This document shows positions 18,328 to 26,820 of a DNA stretch of 56,643 nt, piece after piece. Made by a program: the position numbers and the translations under genes. The stretch's first letter is position 1. Each line of letters begins with the position of its first letter. A model generated the notes under the pieces. That model searched no databases and was not told the DNA's origin. It saw nothing but the letters and a program-made list of their open reading frames with translations. Origin of the DNA: Zhongshania sp. (lineage in GTDB: Bacteria > Pseudomonadota > Gammaproteobacteria > Pseudomonadales > Spongiibacteraceae); the NCBI GenBank assembly GCA_018066965.1, contig JAGPVP010000073.1:1-56643 (forward strand), read 5' to 3'.

Positions 18328-18447
18328 CTAGGTCGGCATGCCGTGTAGCCAATAAACCACAGTACCTACAACTAAGGCCAAAATAGCAACAGCAGCGCAA
18401 ACATCTGCAAAGTTATCATCACGCTCTTCTTGGGTTTGATCAGACAT
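18328..18447 (-). CDS. Short single-pass membrane protein (39 aa), unknown
   Basis: Translated by hand from the minus strand: ATG at 18447, TAG at 18330-18328, 39 residues. The N-terminus is acidic and polar (MSDQTQEERDDNFAD). A single strongly hydrophobic helix follows (CAAVAILALVVGTVVYWL), then the short tail HGMPT. A good Shine-Dalgarno (GAGG, 5 bases before ATG) and an extended -10 promoter element (TGCTACAAT, plus-strand 18504-18512) lie upstream. The shared terminator at 18282-18309 lies downstream. These signals together support a real gene. I do not recognise the family; a small regulatory or stabilising subunit of a membrane complex is one possibility. Confidence 0.65.
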   Translation of the reverse strand: MSDQTQEERDDNFADVCAAVAILALVVGTVVYWLHGMPT

Positions 18448-18837
18448 GGGAGCCTCATAATACGAGTTAAAGACGCCGAAACACGGCACACAAAATCGGC
18501 GCTATTGTAGCAAAAAACGCTTAATAGGTTAGTTTTAATTCATGGCTACAGCGTAATTACATGATTAAAAGCCAGTCAGAATTAAGCTTTTAAGCGATAA
18601 GCAAAGCTGCCCCCTCACCAAATTGCTACCAAAAAAGCACCTGGCCACTCCCCCGTTATCGACACGCCACATATGCATTACCCAGAAAATCAGTTAGCGG
18701 AATAAGGACTTAGTCTTTACCATTGCGATCGTAACAGGTGATCTCTGGTCATTTTCAGCGTAAAATACCTACCGGTTTTTACTGCAGCGCGTTACATCGC
18801 GTTTTTGCCCGCCAAAACTCTTAAGACAAAGGTTTCT
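18448..18837. other. Gene-free interval upstream of the sulfite/nitrite reductase
   Basis: These 390 bases hold no convincing ORF. On the minus strand the extended -10 TGCTACAAT (18504-18512) probably drives the 39-aa protein. On the plus strand TAAAAT at 18761-18766 could be the -10 of the reductase gene, but no matching -35 is seen 16-18 bp upstream, so an activator (for example a CysB-like protein) may be needed. The middle (about 18520-18720) shows no structure I can interpret. Confidence 0.5.
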
Positions 18838-20481
18838 ATGTACACTTACGACCACTTTGACCGTCAGATTGTCAATCAGCGCGTTGCACAATTTCGCGAT
18901 CAAACCCAGCGTTATCTTGATGGCAAAATCACTGACGAGCAGTTCCTGCCATTGCGTTTGCAAAATGGCTTATACATCCAACGCCTAGCGCCAATGATGC
19001 GTATCGCTGTGCCTTACGGCACGCTCAACGCAACGCAGCTGCGTAAATTAGCCCACATCACTCGTAAATATGACAAAGGCTATGCTCATATCAGCACTCG
19101 TCAAAATGTGCAGCTGAACTGGCCAAAGCTGGAAGAAGTACCAGATATTTTGGCCGAACTACTCGAGGTTGAAATGCACGCCGTACAAACGAGCGGCAAC
19201 TGTATTCGCAACACGACCGCAGATCAGTTCTCCGGCGTTGCTGCAGACGAAGTCGAAGACGCTCGCCCCTACTGCGAAATTATTCGCCAGTGGTCGACCT
19301 TCCATCCTGAATTTGCCTTCTTACCCCGCAAATTTAAGATTGCCGTGTGCGGCTCTGAGTCTGATCGCGCAGCAATCATGATGCACGACATTGGCCTCCA
19401 AATCGTTCACGATGCCGACGGCAATACTGCGTTTAAAGTGTTTGTTGGTGGCGGCCTTGGGCGTACCCCAGTTATCGGCAGCCTGATTCATGAGAGCTTA
19501 GAGCCAAAACATCTGCTCACTTACCTTGAAGCGATTTTGCGGGTGTATAACCAGCTCGGTCGCCGTGACAATAAGTTTAAAGCGCGGATTAAAATTTTAG
19601 TTCGTGCCATGGGCACCGATACATTTAAAGCTGAAGTCGAAAAAGAATGGGCGCATATAAAAGACGGCGAGTTAAGCCTTACCACTGACGAAATTAGCCG
19701 CGCAAAATCATTTTTCGTGCCGCCAAACTACGCTGCATTACCACAGCAAGATATGCAGGCCTTAGCCCTAGAGAGCGCTGATTTCGCTCGCTGGCTGCAA
19801 CACAACACCCATGAACACAAAGTGTCTGGCTACCGTATTGTCACGCTGGCATTAAAAACAGTTGGCGTCGCTCCTGGCGACATTACTGCTGAGCAATTTG
19901 AGGCTGTAGCTGATTTATCTGAGCGTTATGGCTTTGGCGAAATACGCAGTACCCATCAGCAGAACCTTGTGCTACCAGATGTAAAACAGGCAGATCTATT
20001 CGCTTTATGGAAGGAGCTTGTTGAGTTAGAAGTTGCCTCGCCCACGGTAGGTACGCTAAACGATATTATTTGCTGCCCAGGCGGTGATTTCTGCTCTTTA
20101 GCAAACGCAAAATCGATTCCCATCGCTGAGGCCATCCAGCGCCGATTTGACGACATCGATTACGTTTACGACCTTGGCGAAATCGAACTTAATATTTCCG
20201 GCTGCATGAATGCCTGCGGTCATCACCATATCGGCAATATCGGCATATTAGGTGTCGACAAAAAAGGCCAAGAGTTTTATCAGGTATCATTGGGTGGCAG
20301 CCAAGGTTTAGATGCATCGTTGGGCTCTATTCTTGGGCCCTCTTTCGCTCAAACCGAAGTGCCTGATGTCATCGAAAAAGTATTAGAAACTTATGTAAAT
20401 CTACGCCAGCCGGAAGAGCGTTTTTTAGACACCTTCCGCCGTGTTGGCATCGACCCCTTTAAGGAGCGTGCCTATGCCTAA
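18838..20481 (+). CDS. Siroheme nitrite/sulfite reductase (CysI-type hemoprotein)
   Basis: The start is ATG 18838 with AAGG upstream, giving 547 residues; a CTG/ATG-rich extension to 18805 lacks a ribosome site. The protein has two ferredoxin-like/siroheme half-domains. One contains HISTRQNVQLNW and TSGNCIRNTTAD, and the C-terminal one holds the 4Fe-4S/siroheme cysteines CPGGDFC and GCMNAC. It reduces sulfite to sulfide (assimilation for cysteine), as in the Pseudomonas PA1838-type enzyme; nitrite is the alternative substrate. Its last 8 bases overlap the DUF934 gene, whose product is the usual partner of this reductase type. Confidence 0.92.
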   Translation: MYTYDHFDRQIVNQRVAQFRDQTQRYLDGKITDEQFLPLRLQNGLYIQRLAPMMRIAVPYGTLNATQLRKLAHITRKYDKGYAHISTRQNVQLNWPKLEEVPDILAELLEVEMHAVQTSGNCIRNTTADQFSGVAADEVEDARPYCEIIRQWSTFHPEFAFLPRKFKIAVCGSESDRAAIMMHDIGLQIVHDADGNTAFKVFVGGGLGRTPVIGSLIHESLEPKHLLTYLEAILRVYNQLGRRDNKFKARIKILVRAMGTDTFKAEVEKEWAHIKDGELSLTTDEISRAKSFFVPPNYAALPQQDMQALALESADFARWLQHNTHEHKVSGYRIVTLALKTVGVAPGDITAEQFEAVADLSERYGFGEIRSTHQQNLVLPDVKQADLFALWKELVELEVASPTVGTLNDIICCPGGDFCSLANAKSIPIAEAIQRRFDDIDYVYDLGEIELNISGCMNACGHHHIGNIGILGVDKKGQEFYQVSLGGSQGLDASLGSILGPSFAQTEVPDVIEKVLETYVNLRQPEERFLDTFRRVGIDPFKERAYA

Positions 20482-20953
20482 TATTATTAAAGACCAGCAG
20501 ATTTGCGATGATAACTGGCAAGTATGGCGTGACGCCGAAACCTTGCCAGAAACTGGTGGCTATATCGTCCCATTGGCGCTATGGCAAAGCAGCAAAGATG
20601 TACTAAAAGCCTTAGGTGATGTTGCAGTCTTTCTTGCTAGCGACGAATCACCAAAAGCGCTAGGTGCTGATATCGCAGAGTTCGAGCTTATCGCCGTAGA
20701 TTTTCCGAAGTTTGCAGATGGCCGTGGTTTTTCTTATGGTCGTGAATTGCGTGAGCAATTTGCCTATAAAGGCGAATTACGTGCGATTGGCGATTTTATG
20801 CGCGACCAGCTGTATTTTCTTAGCCGCTGCGGTTTCAATAGTTTTGCACTAGAAAATAGTGATATTGAAGAATCGCTGGCAAGCTTCAAGGATTTCTCTG
20901 AAAGCTATCAACCCAGTATCGATCAACGTTTACCGCTATTCCGCCGCCGCTAA
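20474..20953 (+). CDS. DUF934 protein, partner of the sulfite reductase
   Basis: The start is ATG 20474 with AAGGAG 7 bases upstream inside the reductase gene, giving 159 residues. The family signature FADGRGFSYGRELRE and the DQLYFLSRCGFNSF segment are present. DUF934 genes almost always follow a CysI-type reductase in proteobacteria, and a role in sulfite reduction or in delivering electrons or cofactor is presumed but unproven. An 8-bp overlap with the reductase gene means tight translational coupling. The transcript ends at the terminator at 20980. Confidence 0.88.
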   Translation: MPNIIKDQQICDDNWQVWRDAETLPETGGYIVPLALWQSSKDVLKALGDVAVFLASDESPKALGADIAEFELIAVDFPKFADGRGFSYGRELREQFAYKGELRAIGDFMRDQLYFLSRCGFNSFALENSDIEESLASFKDFSESYQPSIDQRLPLFRRR

Positions 20954-20978
20954 TTTTTATTGGTAGCAAGCTGCCCCT

Positions 20979-21007
20979 AAATGCCGTCACTTAGACGGCA
21001 TTTTTTA
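20979..21007 (+). terminator. Terminator of the sulfite reductase operon
   Basis: A 9-bp perfect stem, AATGCCGTC / GACGGCATT, with a 5-base loop is followed by a T run, 26 bp after the DUF934 stop. Confidence 0.92.
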
Positions 21008-21078
21008 TTGCCTGTATTGTTTCATTGTACACGCCTGTGTGATGATGATTTCTACCGCTGCAGCTAGAGGTATTACGC

Positions 21079-22245
21079 GTGGAAGCCAGTCTGACTTCAT
21101 CTTTTTTCATGATATTCAGCGGTGCAGCGGTGCTTGCGTCAATTGCGCTGTACACTCGCCAGCCGCTATTAATCGCCTACATCGCCTTGGGTGCAATTAT
21201 TGGCCCCTACGGCACTGGCTGGGTTACCGACCTGAAATTACTCGCTGAGATTGCCGAATTCGGCATTATTTTCCTGCTATTTCTACTCGGCTTAGATATG
21301 CAGCCAAAGTCTCTTCTTAGTACGCTTAAAAAAGCAACGGTGGTTGCGCTTGCTAGCTCCTTAGCCTTTGCTGCTATCGGATTCGGCCTTGCCTTCAGTT
21401 TTGGTTTTAGTCGCACAGAGAGCCAAATTATTGGCGCTGCAATGATGTTTTCCAGCACTATCATCGGTATAAAACTACTACCAACCACGGCACTTCATCA
21501 TCGCCACACTGGCGAGTTGATGGTCGGTTTACTATTGCTGCAGGATTTAATTGCCATCTTCGTACTACTGATTTTATTCAGCATGAACCAAGGTGAATTC
21601 TCTGCAGGCAACTTACTAAGAACATTAATCGCCCTACCCGCGTTAATCGCCTTTGCGTTTGCGGCGGTACGATTTTTATTACTGCCGATGCTCAGACGGT
21701 TTGACCGCTTTCATGAATATATCTTTTTACTCGCCATAGGCTGGTGTTTGGGGATGAGTGAAGCGGCGCATAGCTTAGGCTTGTCCGCTGAGATTGGTGC
21801 ATTTTTGGCGGGAATCAGCTTAGCAACGAGTCCGATTTCGCAATATATCGCGATCAATTTAAAGCCGCTTAGAGATTTTTTCTTAATCTTGTTTTTCTTC
21901 TCGCTTGGCGCGCGCTTCGATTTAAGTTTATTGGCTGATATTTTAGTGCCGGCAATCTTACTCGCCATGCTAGTTCTGACGCTCAAACCTATTATTTTCC
22001 GCTATTTAATACACAGCATGAGCGAAACCAAAAAGCTTGCCTGGGATTTAGGGTTTAGGATGGGGCAAATCAGCGAGTTTTCTTTGCTTATTGCCTATGT
22101 CGCAGCTGAAATGGCACTGATAGGACGAGAAGCCTCACACCTTATACAAGCAACTGCAATTATTAGTTTTATCGTGTCGTCGTATATCGTTGTGTTTAAT
22201 TATCCGAGCCCTATTGGCATCTCAGATAAGTTGCGGCGAGACTAA
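21079..22245 (+). CDS. Cation:proton antiporter, CPA2/KefB-like transport domain
   Basis: The 388-residue polytopic membrane protein has about 11-12 hydrophobic helices and the CPA2 Na+/H+ exchanger pattern, including GAIIGPYG, EFGIIFLLFLLGLDM, the LLLLQDL motif and SAEIGAFLAGISLA. It would exchange K+ or Na+ for H+ across the inner membrane. It ends straight after the transport domain and lacks the C-terminal TrkA-N/RCK nucleotide-binding domain of KefB/KefC, so gating would need another protein or be absent. The start is GTG 21079 with AGAGG 8 bases upstream. It converges on the YceI gene with 18 bp between stops. Confidence 0.88.
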   Translation: MEASLTSSFFMIFSGAAVLASIALYTRQPLLIAYIALGAIIGPYGTGWVTDLKLLAEIAEFGIIFLLFLLGLDMQPKSLLSTLKKATVVALASSLAFAAIGFGLAFSFGFSRTESQIIGAAMMFSSTIIGIKLLPTTALHHRHTGELMVGLLLLQDLIAIFVLLILFSMNQGEFSAGNLLRTLIALPALIAFAFAAVRFLLLPMLRRFDRFHEYIFLLAIGWCLGMSEAAHSLGLSAEIGAFLAGISLATSPISQYIAINLKPLRDFFLILFFFSLGARFDLSLLADILVPAILLAMLVLTLKPIIFRYLIHSMSETKKLAWDLGFRMGQISEFSLLIAYVAAEMALIGREASHLIQATAIISFIVSSYIVVFNYPSPIGISDKLRRD

Positions 22246-22263
22246 GCCCGCCGCACAAGCCGT

Positions 22264-22833
22264 TTATTTAAATACCACCGAGAAAGTTACTGGCACAACA
22301 AGATCGATACTTGCCAAGCTCGCTAAGCTACGTAATTTGCTAATCCCCGGTTCCAGCTCAAAGCTGCTAGCACTGATAAAAGTCGGCGCGCTTGTCGCTG
22401 CGTGGTAGCTGCCATCTTTCAGTTTAGTCACTATGACCTTAAAGCTCACAGCCGCCGTTTTACCGTGAAGCTTAAGATCGCCTTTTAAATCTATGGGCTT
22501 TTGCTCTCCAGCCGACATTGCCTTTAATTCAGCCATATCTAGCTCCGTGGTGTACGTCGCCGTAGGGAATTTATCTATTTGAAATAAATGTTCACGCATG
22601 CGGTCATTACGAATATCGACGCCGCTCGCAACGCTACTTAAATCAATATTAAGCTCTGCTTTACCGGTTTCATCATCGAGGCTACCACTAAGTGAAGTAA
22701 AGCTCATAAGTTCTGCAACAGAGTCATTTTTCACGGTTACAAAATTTAACACCGACGAGTCCTTATCCAACTCTAGGGCGTTCAAACCTACCAGCGGTAA
22801 TGACAAGGCAAGCGCACATACTAGCTTTTTCAT
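22264..22833 (-). CDS. YceI-family periplasmic lipid-binding-like protein
   Basis: This 189-residue protein has a Sec signal peptide (MKKLVCALALSLPLVGLNAL, cleavage about residue 20). The YceI beta-barrel pattern follows: DKDSSVLNFVTVKN, GSLDDETGKAELNIDLSSV, RNDRMREHLFQIDKFPTATY and DLKGDLKLHGK. YceI proteins are lipocalin-like and bind isoprenoid or amphiphilic molecules; the ligand here is unknown. A strong ribosome site (GGAGA) precedes the start. The upstream gap contains a small inverted repeat AGAACG-N8-CGTTCT (22856-22875) whose meaning is unclear. Confidence 0.9.
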   Translation of the reverse strand: MKKLVCALALSLPLVGLNALELDKDSSVLNFVTVKNDSVAELMSFTSLSGSLDDETGKAELNIDLSSVASGVDIRNDRMREHLFQIDKFPTATYTTELDMAELKAMSAGEQKPIDLKGDLKLHGKTAAVSFKVIVTKLKDGSYHAATSAPTFISASSFELEPGISKLRSLASLASIDLVVPVTFSVVFK

Positions 22834-22980
22834 GAGTATCTCCTTTGCAAATTGCAGAACGTGACTATTCGTTCTAAATATTCAATGTTTTAAGCTGAGG
22901 TTTACGAGTTTTACATATTGCTGTCCATTCAGACAGTGAGAAGAAGAAACTATTCAATAAAGCGGATGAAAATTAAGGTA

Positions 22981-23009
22981 AAAAAAAGCCCGATGTAAAC
23001 ACCGGGCTT
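22981..23009 (-). terminator. Terminator of etfBA
   Basis: On the minus strand the stem AAGCCCG / CGGGCTT, with a 10-base loop, is followed by a T run (seven A on the plus strand, 22981-22987), 25 bp after the etfA stop. Confidence 0.88.
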
Positions 23010-23033
23010 CTAAGACTTTTTGTTTACGCTAGC

Positions 23034-23963
23034 TTAGAGGCTTGAATCAAGCTCTGGGACAGCGTCAAACAAATCGGCAACTAAGCCGTAATCCGCAACT
23101 TGGAAAATCGGTGCGTCTTCGTCTTTGTTAATAGCAACAATGACTTTAGAGTCTTTCATACCAGCCAAATGCTGAATTGCACCAGAAATACCAACGGCAA
23201 TATACAAACCAGGAGCAACGATTTTACCAGTCTGACCGACCTGCATATCGTTAGGTACAAAGCCCGCATCGACAGCAGCGCGCGAAGCACCAACTGCCGC
23301 GCCGAGTTTGTCAGCCAAAGAATACAGCATGGCAAAGTTGTCACCGTTTTGCATACCGCGGCCACCAGAAACTACAATGCTTGCTGCAGTTAGTTCTGGG
23401 CGGTCGCTCTTCGCGACTTCTTCACGAACGTAGCTAGAGTTACCGGCGTCATGTGCGCTCGCAACGGCCTCTACTGATGCACTGCCACCCTCTGCTGCAA
23501 CTGCGTCGAAAGCAGTAGTACGAACAGTGATAACTTTAATAGCATCTGAAGATTGCACGGTAGCAATAACGTTACCTGCGTAGATTGGGCGCTTGAACGT
23601 GTCAGCGCTTTCTACAGAGATGATTTCAGAAATCTGGGCAACGTCTAGCAATGCCGCCGCACGCGGTAAGGTGTTCTTACCGTTAGTGGTTGCCGGTGCC
23701 AAGATGTAACCATAGTCTTTGCCAAGCTCAGCCACTAGCAGGCTAACGTTTTCAGCAAGCTGGTGACCATACGCTGCGTTGTCAGCAACCAACACTTTGC
23801 TAACGCCTTCAATTTTTGCCGCAGCTTCCCCAGCAGCGCCACAGCCTTCGCCAGCAACAAGAACGGTAATATCGCCGCCAATTGCTTTTGCGGCAGCAAC
23901 AGTATTTAACGTAGCGCCTTTAATGGTGGCGTTATCATGTTCTGCAAGAATTAAAATACTCAT
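23034..23963 (-). CDS. etfA: Electron transfer flavoprotein alpha subunit
   Basis: At 309 residues it has the usual length. It shows an N-terminal ETF domain ([23 protein letters not shown]) and the C-terminal FAD-binding signature [14 protein letters not shown], then [43 protein letters not shown] and [11 protein letters not shown]. With EtfB it accepts electrons from acyl-CoA and other dehydrogenases and passes them to ETF-QO. The start overlaps the etfB stop by one base (TAATG), so the two are co-translated. Confidence 0.97.
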   Translation of the reverse strand: MSILILAEHDNATIKGATLNTVAAAKAIGGDITVLVAGEGCGAAGEAAAKIEGVSKVLVADNAAYGHQLAENVSLLVAELGKDYGYILAPATTNGKNTLPRAAALLDVAQISEIISVESADTFKRPIYAGNVIATVQSSDAIKVITVRTTAFDAVAAEGGSASVEAVASAHDAGNSSYVREEVAKSDRPELTAASIVVSGGRGMQNGDNFAMLYSLADKLGAAVGASRAAVDAGFVPNDMQVGQTGKIVAPGLYIAVGISGAIQHLAGMKDSKVIVAINKDEDAPIFQVADYGLVADLFDAVPELDSSL

Positions 23964-24712
23964 CAGATTACCTTCGCCTCGTTTTTCAGCTTATCAACAA
24001 GTTCAGCAACGTCAGCGACTTTAACGCCAGCTTGACGCTCTGCAGGCGGCTCTACTTTCAGGGTAGTAACTCGTGGAGTCACATCAACACCGAGATCTTC
24101 TGGCGTCATTACATCTAAGGTCTTTTTCTTTGCCTTCATGATGTTTGGCAACGAAGCATAACGTGGCTCGTTTAAGCGCAAGTCAGTAGTCACCACTGCA
24201 GGCAGTGATAACTTAACAACTTGTGAGCCGCTGTCGACTTCACGCGTAACAGTTACGCTATCGCCTTCAACCACAACTTCAGACGCAAATGTACCCTGCG
24301 ACATACCAGTTAATGCAGCTAGCATTTGGCCGGTTTGGTTGTTATCACCATCTATAGCTTGTTTGCCAAGAATAACCATTTTCGGCTCTTCTTTATCGAC
24401 AATAGCTTTCAGCAGTTTAGCAATGGCTAAAGGTTGAACCTCAACATCGGTTTCAACCAAAATGCCACGGTCAGCGCCCAGCGCCAACGCAGTACGAATC
24501 TGCTCTTGGCTTACTTTAGGGCCAACAGAGACGGCAACTATTTCAGTTACAACGCCTTTCTCTTTAAGGCGCACAGCCTCTTCGATGGCTATTTCGCAAA
24601 ATGGGTTAATAGCCATTTTTACATTATTCAGATCAACGCCAGTTCCGTCCGATTTCGGACGTACTTTTACGTTGTAGTCAACTACTCGTTTGACAGCAAC
24701 CAGAACCTTCAT
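23963..24712 (-). CDS. etfB: Electron transfer flavoprotein beta subunit
   Basis: The 249-residue protein has the ETF-beta pattern: [63 protein letters not shown] and the [24 protein letters not shown] recognition loop that docks on dehydrogenases. It binds AMP and forms the soluble heterodimer with EtfA. It is divergent from ETF-QO across a 389-bp intergenic region that holds several inverted repeats. The fadBA operon in this window would supply reduced acyl-CoA dehydrogenase products to this pathway. Confidence 0.97.
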   Translation of the reverse strand: MKVLVAVKRVVDYNVKVRPKSDGTGVDLNNVKMAINPFCEIAIEEAVRLKEKGVVTEIVAVSVGPKVSQEQIRTALALGADRGILVETDVEVQPLAIAKLLKAIVDKEEPKMVILGKQAIDGDNNQTGQMLAALTGMSQGTFASEVVVEGDSVTVTREVDSGSQVVKLSLPAVVTTDLRLNEPRYASLPNIMKAKKKTLDVMTPEDLGVDVTPRVTTLKVEPPAERQAGVKVADVAELVDKLKNEAKVI

Positions 24713-25101
24713 GGATTCCCCAGTACACGCGTAAATTAAATGGAATGGCTTTATATCCCTACGCTGTAGAACCGTAGATCAGTTCCAACCGGATAAAGCC
24801 TCTTTTCAAAGCGCGGTTATATTGACGCGTATAAGACCTAAGGTCAATAAAAGCAGTATATTCACGTGGCGAATAACGGTTATTCGCTAGCTAACCAGTT
24901 TTATATTTCGATCTGGTAAGTTTTTGTTTAAAAAAGATTTTTTTAAACTGTACAAAACACTGACTTAACAAAGATGACAGGAATAAAACTAAGGCTAAAG
25001 TAGCCTTTTAGAGCCTCTAGTTTTATAATTCACTCTTTTAATCAGTCATAAATCGCCCAAAATAAGGGCAATGCTGGTAAAGCATACAGAGGAGAGAGTC
25101 T
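24713..25101. promoter_or_regulatory. Divergent etfB / ETF-QO control region
   Basis: These 389 gene-free bases contain four inverted repeats. TATTGAC ... GTCAATA (24820-24849) contains an inner GACCT-A-AGGTC (24835-24845). A perfect GCGAATAAC-G-GTTATTCGC lies at 24869-24887. An AT-rich GTTTAAAAAA-N3-TTTTTTAAAC lies at 24926-24948. A nested hairpin, AAAACTA ... TAGTTTT around AAGGCTA-AAG-TAGCCTT, lies at 24985-25024. A minus-strand -10-like TATACT (plus AGTATA, 24855-24860) sits next to the second repeat. I infer that divergent promoters here share an operator. Confidence 0.55.
24869..24887. promoter_or_regulatory. Perfect 9+1+9 palindrome, candidate operator of etfBA / ETF-QO
   Basis: GCGAATAACGGTTATTCGC is a perfect inverted repeat with a single central base. 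It lies in the -35 zone of a TATACT -10-like element for etfB. Its size fits a TetR-family repressor site, as known for fatty-acid-catabolism regulators such as PsrA, but it does not match the PsrA GAAAC/GTTTC consensus I remember. Function is inferred. Confidence 0.55.
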
Positions 25102-26757
25102 GTGGAACGCGAATCAATGGAATTTGACGTCCTGATCGTTGGAGCCGGCCCTGCCGGATTGGCGGCAGCGTGCAAAATTCGTCAGTTAAGCGAAAGCACT
25201 GGTAAAGACATCAGCGTTTGCGTAGTAGAAAAAGGCTCAGAAGTTGGCGCTCATATTCTTTCTGGTGCGGTCTTTGAACCCAGCGCGCTGAACGAATTAT
25301 TTCCTGACTGGAAAGAAAAAGGCGCACCGCTGAACACGCCTGTCACTGGCGACGACATTTATTATATGACCAGCGCTGAAAAAGCGATCAAGGTTCCCGG
25401 TTTTGCTGTACCTAAAACCATGCACAACGAAGGCAATTACATTATTAGTCTTGGTAATTTGTGCCGTTGGATGGCTGAGCAAGCTGAAGGCATGGGCGCA
25501 GAAATTTACCCTGGCTTTGCCGCCGCTGACGTGCTATTTCACGAAGACGGCAGTGTAAAAGGCGTTGTGACTGGCGACATGGGCATTGCAGAAGACGGTA
25601 GCCATAAAGACAGCTACATGCCAGGCATGGAGCTGCACGCCAAGTACACCCTGTTTGCTGAAGGCTGTCGTGGCCATTTAGGCAAACGCCTGATGGAAAA
25701 ATTCGACCTTAATGCCGGTAAAGACCCCCAGCATTACGGCATTGGTATTAAAGAGCTATGGAAAATTGATCCAGCCAAGCATGAAGAAGGCAAGGTAATG
25801 CACGCTGCAGGCTGGCCCTTAGCTGAAAACGGCGCTGCTGGCGGTAGCTTCCTGTACCATATTGAAGACAACCAAGTGTCGATTGGCCTGATTACCGACC
25901 TTTGTTACGACAATCCTTATTTGTCACCTTTCGAAGAGTTTCAACGCTTTAAAAAGCACCCTACCGTTATGCAATATTTGGAAGGTGGCGAGCGTATCTC
26001 CTATGGCGCACGCGCGATCGCCAAAGGCGGCTTGCAATCTCTACCGAAAATGACCTTCCCCGGTGGTCTGTTGATTGGTTGTGACGCTGGCACACTGAAT
26101 TTTGCAAAGATTAAAGGCAGCCACACAGCGATGAAATCCGGCATGATTGCCGCTGAAGTCGTTCACAAAGCCATTACCGAAAATCAAGCGACAGGCGCCG
26201 AACTGAGCGAATACACCGCTGCGTTTGAAAAATCCTCAGTTTACAAAGAACTGTACGACCAGCGTAACTTTGGCCCTGCGCAACACAAATGGGGTAATTT
26301 CTTAGGCTCTGCTTACGCCTTTATCGACATCAACATCTTTGGCGGGAAATTGCCGTGGACGCTGGGCGATGACCACCCAGACCATGCAGAAATGAAGCTG
26401 GCAGCAGATTCAAAGAAAATTACTTATCCAAAGCCGGATAATAAAATCACCTTTGATCGTCTGACCTCGGTATTTTTATCGAACACCAACCACGAAGAAG
26501 ATCAGCCCTGCCATCTCACGCTGAAAGACCCTGAACTACCTATTCGCGAGAATCTGCCAAAATATGCAGAACCAGCGCAGCGTTACTGCCCTGCTGGCGT
26601 ATATGAAGTGGTCGAAGACGCCCAAGGCACACCTAAATTTCAAATTAATGGCCAGAACTGTGTTCACTGCAAAACATGTGACATAAAAGATCCCGCACAA
26701 AATATTGTATGGGTAACCCCAGAAGGCCTGGGTGGGCCGAATTATCCCAATATGTAA
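25102..26757 (+). CDS. Electron transfer flavoprotein-ubiquinone oxidoreductase
   Basis: The 551-residue protein has the FAD dinucleotide motif VGAGPAGLAAAC at about residues 12-23, the EKGSEVGAHILSGAV and GCDAGTLNFAKIKGSHTAMKSG segments, and a C-terminal 4Fe-4S motif (RYCPAGVYE, then NCVHCKTCDIKDP). It takes electrons from EtfAB and reduces ubiquinone at the membrane. The start is GTG 25102 because AGGAG lies 7 bases before it; the in-frame ATG 25117 lacks a ribosome site. It is divergent from etfBA as in Pseudomonas and ends in a symmetric terminator. Confidence 0.97.
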   Translation: MERESMEFDVLIVGAGPAGLAAACKIRQLSESTGKDISVCVVEKGSEVGAHILSGAVFEPSALNELFPDWKEKGAPLNTPVTGDDIYYMTSAEKAIKVPGFAVPKTMHNEGNYIISLGNLCRWMAEQAEGMGAEIYPGFAAADVLFHEDGSVKGVVTGDMGIAEDGSHKDSYMPGMELHAKYTLFAEGCRGHLGKRLMEKFDLNAGKDPQHYGIGIKELWKIDPAKHEEGKVMHAAGWPLAENGAAGGSFLYHIEDNQVSIGLITDLCYDNPYLSPFEEFQRFKKHPTVMQYLEGGERISYGARAIAKGGLQSLPKMTFPGGLLIGCDAGTLNFAKIKGSHTAMKSGMIAAEVVHKAITENQATGAELSEYTAAFEKSSVYKELYDQRNFGPAQHKWGNFLGSAYAFIDINIFGGKLPWTLGDDHPDHAEMKLAADSKKITYPKPDNKITFDRLTSVFLSNTNHEEDQPCHLTLKDPELPIRENLPKYAEPAQRYCPAGVYEVVEDAQGTPKFQINGQNCVHCKTCDIKDPAQNIVWVTPEGLGGPNYPNM

Positions 26758-26760
26758 CAC

Positions 26761-26790
26761 AAAAAAGGGCAGCTTAAGCTGCCCTTTTTT
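26761..26790. terminator. Bidirectional terminator between ETF-QO and DUF1285
   Basis: The 30-bp perfect palindrome has 13-base arms (A6GGGCAGC / GCTGCCCT6) around TTAA. A-runs and T-runs flank the GC core on both sides, so it should terminate both convergent transcripts. Confidence 0.93.
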
Positions 26791-26820
26791 ATTTTTAATA
26801 ATCAGATAATTACGACAAAG

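Noticed and set aside
18784..18808. CGCG-TTACAT-CGCG-TTTTT as an attenuator before the sulfite reductase
   Set aside because: The stem is only 4 bp and would not be a stable terminator.
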